Below, in pieces: positions 22,522 to 25,525 of a stretch of 25,525 nucleotides of DNA. The position numbers were made by a program, and so were the translations under genes. The stretch covers positions 1 to 25,525 of the forward strand of contig NYZG01000107.1 in the NCBI GenBank assembly GCA_002687025.1, in the 5' to 3' direction. The stretch's first letter is position 1. Each line of letters starts with the position of its first letter. This stretch comes from Candidatus Poribacteria bacterium (GTDB lineage: Bacteria; Poribacteria; WGA-4E; GCA-2687025). The notes beneath the pieces were generated by a model that did not search any database, was not told the DNA's origin, and was given only the letters and a program-made list of their open reading frames with translations.

Positions 22522-23826
22522 ATGAGCAGCGATATCGCGCGTCACGTTGAGGAGACGCCGCTCGTGGACACGCACGAGCATCAGCAGAAGGAACCCGCCT
22601 GGCTCGCGAACGAAGACGACATTCTCCGCGACATTTTCACCAACTACGTGGGCGCCGACCTGCACGTGGCGGGCATCACCGGCGACGGCATGCGGCGGCT
22701 CATGGACGGCTCCGACCCGGACATCGAAGGACGCTTCGAGAGCATCCGTGACGTGTGGGAGAAGATCCAGTTCACAGGCTACGGCGAAGCCGTGCGCATT
22801 GTGGCGCGGGACATCTACGGCGTCGAGGAGATGACCGGCGCCGCCCTTGCCGCACAGAACCACAAGACGAAGGCTCTGAGACAGCCGGGCGAACGTCTGC
22901 GTCTGCTCCGCGACGTGGCCAACCTGGACCATATCCAGACAGACGACTTCTGCTGGCCTTGCCCGCCCGATCCGGCGGGAGTGGAGTTCTTCCTGTATGA
23001 CCTGTCGTGGCAGGGGTTCAGTAGCGGCGTTATCGACCCGGAGGCGATCCAGGGCGAGACGGACATCACCGTCACCGACATCGCGTCCCTGAAGCGCGCC
23101 ATCGAGGCGATCTTCGCCAAGCACGGGCCGACGGCCGTCGCGGTGAAGTCACAGCACGCCTACGGCCGCACGCTCGATTGGGTCGAGCGCAGCGACGCCG
23201 ACGCCGAGTCGGCCCTGCAGGAGGTCCTGACGAAGCCGGGCGAGGAGATCGATGTCGCCACACGGCTGCGACTCGGCGACTGGTGCTGGGCCCGCGGCGT
23301 GGAACAGTGCATCGAACACAATCTCCCCTTCAAGCTCCACACGGGCTACTACGCCGGTAACGACCGCATGCCGGTGAGTCGCATCCCTTCGGGGAACCTG
23401 TCTCCTCTCCTGGCGAAGTACCTCGACGCCAAGTTCGTGCTCATGCACATCTCCTACCCGTACAACGACGAGCTCGTCGCGATGACGAAGCACTATCGCA
23501 ATGTCTGGGCGGACATGTGCTGGGCGTGGAGCATCGACCCGTTCAGCTCGCGGGACTTCCTGCGCCGGTGCATCCACGCCGTGCCGATCAACAAGGTGTT
23601 CGCCTTCGGCGGGGACACGGGATGGCCGACGAGTGCCGTAGCGTATGCGGTACAAGCGCGCAACGAGATCACCCGCGCGCTCGAGGCGGAGGTCGCCGAG
23701 GGGTACATGGGCGAGAAGGAGGCGAAGTACATCGCCACGCGCATCATGCGGGACAACCAGCACGAGTGCTTCGACCTGGAGGGCACGCGCGCAGCCCTAA
23801 ACGCCGCGCACGCCGCCGCGGAGTAG
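22522..23826 (+). CDS. Amidohydrolase-superfamily protein (COG2159/uronate-isomerase-like)
   Basis: This 434-residue TIM-barrel metal-dependent hydrolase has metal/catalytic candidates in the right order: VDTHEHQ (His18, His20), a Lys at 209 in VAVKSQHAYGR, His273 in FKLHTGYYAGN, His309 in LMHISYPYN and Asp365 in FGGDTGWPT. The overall pattern, including the late FGGD and C-terminal helices with DNQHECF, resembles the amidohydrolase-2 branch that includes uronate isomerase and decarboxylases. The substrate cannot be assigned; a sugar-acid or lactone fits its place after nagA. The start ATG follows AGGAG at about 6 nt spacing. It lies 49 nt after nagA and is convergent with the tail-fibre-like gene. 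Confidence 0.85.
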   Translation: MSSDIARHVEETPLVDTHEHQQKEPAWLANEDDILRDIFTNYVGADLHVAGITGDGMRRLMDGSDPDIEGRFESIRDVWEKIQFTGYGEAVRIVARDIYGVEEMTGAALAAQNHKTKALRQPGERLRLLRDVANLDHIQTDDFCWPCPPDPAGVEFFLYDLSWQGFSSGVIDPEAIQGETDITVTDIASLKRAIEAIFAKHGPTAVAVKSQHAYGRTLDWVERSDADAESALQEVLTKPGEEIDVATRLRLGDWCWARGVEQCIEHNLPFKLHTGYYAGNDRMPVSRIPSGNLSPLLAKYLDAKFVLMHISYPYNDELVAMTKHYRNVWADMCWAWSIDPFSSRDFLRRCIHAVPINKVFAFGGDTGWPTSAVAYAVQARNEITRALEAEVAEGYMGEKEAKYIATRIMRDNQHECFDLEGTRAALNAAHAAAE

Positions 23827-23925
23827 CGCCTCGCCACACCGGTCGTGCCGTGGCAGCGCATGGCAGAGATCAGCGGCCCCTTCGCTCCGAGACGAAGTGA
23901 CTGCCGGCGGCTGCCGCGCGAGCGA

Positions 23926-24645
23926 CTACGCCGCGTCGGACTTCGTGATGAGCGTCTTGCCGCTGAGTTCCTCGACCCGGCGAACGAAGCGCTCCACGTG
24001 GATCGTCACCGCCCTGCCCGTACGCACGTTCTCCGAACGGAACACCCACTCGCCCTCCACATGACTCAGCGAGGAGACGGGCGTCACGTCCTCCTGGTCC
24101 TGCGCGAAGACGTGCGCCTCGCCGTCCACCAGCTTCGAGAAGATCGCCGCGTAGCCCTCGTCCACGCCGGGGTTGCCACTCACGGCGCGGAAATACAGAC
24201 CGCCCTCGTCGCCGAAGCGGCCGCATTCGTATGTGGCCGGGCCGGAGGGAGACGTGTAGAACGCCACCTCACCTCGGTCCTTGTTCCCAACCACGGAGCC
24301 GCTGACAAATGCTATCTGCGCGACGATGTTCCCGTCCCACTGCCCGTAGAGACGCGCCAACGGCTGGTTCGCCGAGGCCCGGTTCGAGCCGAAATGCAGG
24401 TGCACCGGCGTAGTACCCGTGTTCTCGAAGGCGGCGCCCGCGTCGAGGTCGGGGGAGTCGCGCCGCATCCTGAGAGGACGGCTGGCCGCGGTGATCGCGC
24501 CAACGCGCAGTTCTTCGGCAAACGTGACGTCGCCGTGGAGGGTGGCGCTCAGGCCGGCGTCGATGGTAAGAGCCGGTTGGTCGCTCCCGTCGCGAGCTCG
24601 CCTAACTAGCGGATGGCGGAGTGTGCTCGGATTTCGCGCTGCCAC
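23926..24645 (-). CDS. Phage tail-fibre-like protein, possibly 5'-truncated
   Basis: The readable part contains short beta-rich repeats typical of phage tail-fibre and similar trimeric proteins: ATLHGDVTFAEELRVGAITA, then AAFENTGTTPVHLHFGSNRA, then LYGQWDGNIVAQIAF, then GEVAFYTS. The terminal segment is EWVFRSENVRTGRAVTIHVE followed by RFVRRVEELSGKTLI. I associate this C-terminal pattern (FxSxNxxTGrxvxI then an amphipathic helix) with tail-fibre/adhesin-type proteins; this is memory of families, not a search. No ATG gives a complete N-terminus. GTG 24645 is the nearest usable start and overlaps the upstream gene by 44 nt. Otherwise the gene is a truncated remnant. It has no signal peptide. 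Confidence 0.5.
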   Translation of the reverse strand: MAARNPSTLRHPLVRRARDGSDQPALTIDAGLSATLHGDVTFAEELRVGAITAASRPLRMRRDSPDLDAGAAFENTGTTPVHLHFGSNRASANQPLARLYGQWDGNIVAQIAFVSGSVVGNKDRGEVAFYTSPSGPATYECGRFGDEGGLYFRAVSGNPGVDEGYAAIFSKLVDGEAHVFAQDQEDVTPVSSLSHVEGEWVFRSENVRTGRAVTIHVERFVRRVEELSGKTLITKSDAA

Positions 24646-25525
24646 TGAACCCGCCTGATTCGTCCATGGTGTAGATCCCGCACACATCCATTGAGCCGTA
24701 CGCATCCAGGTCGTTCCACCCTCCGATAACCTGCTTGAGCCAGCGGGCCTCCCAGAGAATGCCGCGATCGCCGCGGGCGAGGAATGCCCTGAGTTGGTCT
24801 GCCCGGATCAACACGGCTTGCGATCCGCCCTTAGTCACTGACGGATCCACGACCACGGTAGCGCCACCCGCGTCCGTGAACGCGCCATCGGCGCCGCCGT
24901 GCCTCAGTGCAAGCCGCCGACACAACCATGGGGACGGCACTGCGATACGAGTCGCCGCGCCAGAACAGTCCCCGCTCACGCCGAGCGAGAACTGAGCTGT
25001 CGCAGGGAACACGGGATGTGGCAGTTCTTGGTCTAGAGCGGCGACCCATTCGTCGCACGATGGGTACTCGTGGCCCCACGCGAAGGCCCAAGGGAATTCA
25101 CGATGGAACGCCTCGTGGACGTTGACAGGCTCCGGCATAGACCACCGCGTGGGCTCTTGGGCGGCACACCACCTGCGCACGGCTTCAAGGTGTTCCGAGC
25201 GAACGACGTATGCCTGCACGTGCAGCGCAAGTCGACATCGCTGCATGTAGTGTGTGTCGTCTGCCGCGGACGTCGGTTCTTCCCACCCAAATGTGCCACG
25301 CAAGGGAATCCACCGCGATTGGTCGCCGGGGCTTGTAACGTCCAGCATCTTGCGTGGATCGGGCAGGTCGCCCTGTTGTTGCACCCACTCGCCGAGTCCC
25401 CCGACATGTTGCCATTCGCTGTGTTGGTGCGGAACCCACCATCCGTGCGCACGCTCGCTTGGGTCGTCTTCCTGCGGCGCCCGTTCCAACACCGATGGAT
25501 CAATGTCCCGGAGGATTGCCTGCCA
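24602..25525 (-). CDS. C-terminal part of a large protein, possibly a defence-type NTPase (cut by window edge)
   Basis: The frame is open to the right edge (last in-window residues WQAILRDIDPSV before the in-frame GTG at 25492), so the 5' end is outside the window. About 307 residues are visible. Segments such as RWIPLRGTFGWEE, FPWAFAWGHEYPSCDEWV, ATRIAVPSPWLCRRLALR, VVVDPSVTKGGSQAVLIRAD followed by FLARGDRGILWEARWL, and VIGGWNDLDAYGSMDVCGIY recall C-terminal regions of large (over 1,000-residue) ATP-binding proteins of defence islands. This is a pattern I remember, not a search result. The stop is followed at once by the tail-fibre-like frame. An unrelated hypothetical protein cannot be excluded. 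Confidence 0.55.
   Translation of the reverse strand, partial: WQAILRDIDPSVLERAPQEDDPSERAHGWWVPHQHSEWQHVGGLGEWVQQQGDLPDPRKMLDVTSPGDQSRWIPLRGTFGWEEPTSAADDTHYMQRCRLALHVQAYVVRSEHLEAVRRWCAAQEPTRWSMPEPVNVHEAFHREFPWAFAWGHEYPSCDEWVAALDQELPHPVFPATAQFSLGVSGDCSGAATRIAVPSPWLCRRLALRHGGADGAFTDAGGATVVVDPSVTKGGSQAVLIRADQLRAFLARGDRGILWEARWLKQVIGGWNDLDAYGSMDVCGIYTMDESGGFSGSAKSEHTPPSAS

Overview
The window is a GC-rich bacterial chromosomal segment (roughly two-thirds G+C by eye). Genes are tightly packed on both strands, with short or overlapping junctions and recognisable Shine-Dalgarno sequences. No rRNA, tRNA, CRISPR array, transposase or integrase was found. The mix of lone and paired carbohydrate-active proteins, a cobalamin-domain radical SAM protein, NagA and a DUF4912/GH57 pair suggests an uncultured environmental bacterium. 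A Poribacteria-, Planctomycetes- or Latescibacteria-like polysaccharide degrader is my best guess, but the sequence alone does not settle the phylum.

Left block (26-5419): a minus-strand operon reads from a HTH-DUF4912 protein into a GH57 alpha-glucan branching enzyme and then a GH38-like protein, and ends at a strong hairpin at the left edge. The GH57 enzyme keeps its catalytic residues. The GH38-like protein appears to have lost both its zinc ligands and its nucleophile, so it may be a pseudoenzyme. Divergent to this operon is a plus-strand pair: a DUF2752 membrane protein and a 547-residue protein of unknown function.

Centre (7687-13023): a zinc-independent MDR dehydrogenase stands divergent to a rhomboid protease. 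A DegT/DnrJ-type PLP aminotransferase stands divergent to a complete type II toxin-antitoxin pair (Phd/YefM-like antitoxin, PIN toxin), which has a near-consensus promoter and a candidate operator. From 17040 down to 11866 runs a second minus-strand carbohydrate operon: a GH32-like protein with an altered acid/base residue, a secreted GHL10-type glycosidase, and a beta-propeller with oligogalacturonate-lyase-like blades that is translationally coupled to the glycosidase.

Right part (17219-25525): it begins with an unrecognised soluble protein, a membrane-hairpin/coiled-coil protein and a B12-domain radical SAM protein. These are followed by a plus-strand nagA-amidohydrolase operon for amino-sugar or related catabolism. 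At the right edge two minus-strand genes look different in kind. One is a protein truncated by the window, whose C-terminal pattern recalls large NTPases of defence islands. The other overlaps its 3' end: a phage tail-fibre-like protein without a convincing start codon. This edge is the most likely accessory region.

The points most worth following up are the two glycoside-hydrolase-family proteins with replaced catalytic residues, the HTH-DUF4912 fusion beside GH57, and the NTPase-like/tail-fibre-like junction at the right edge.
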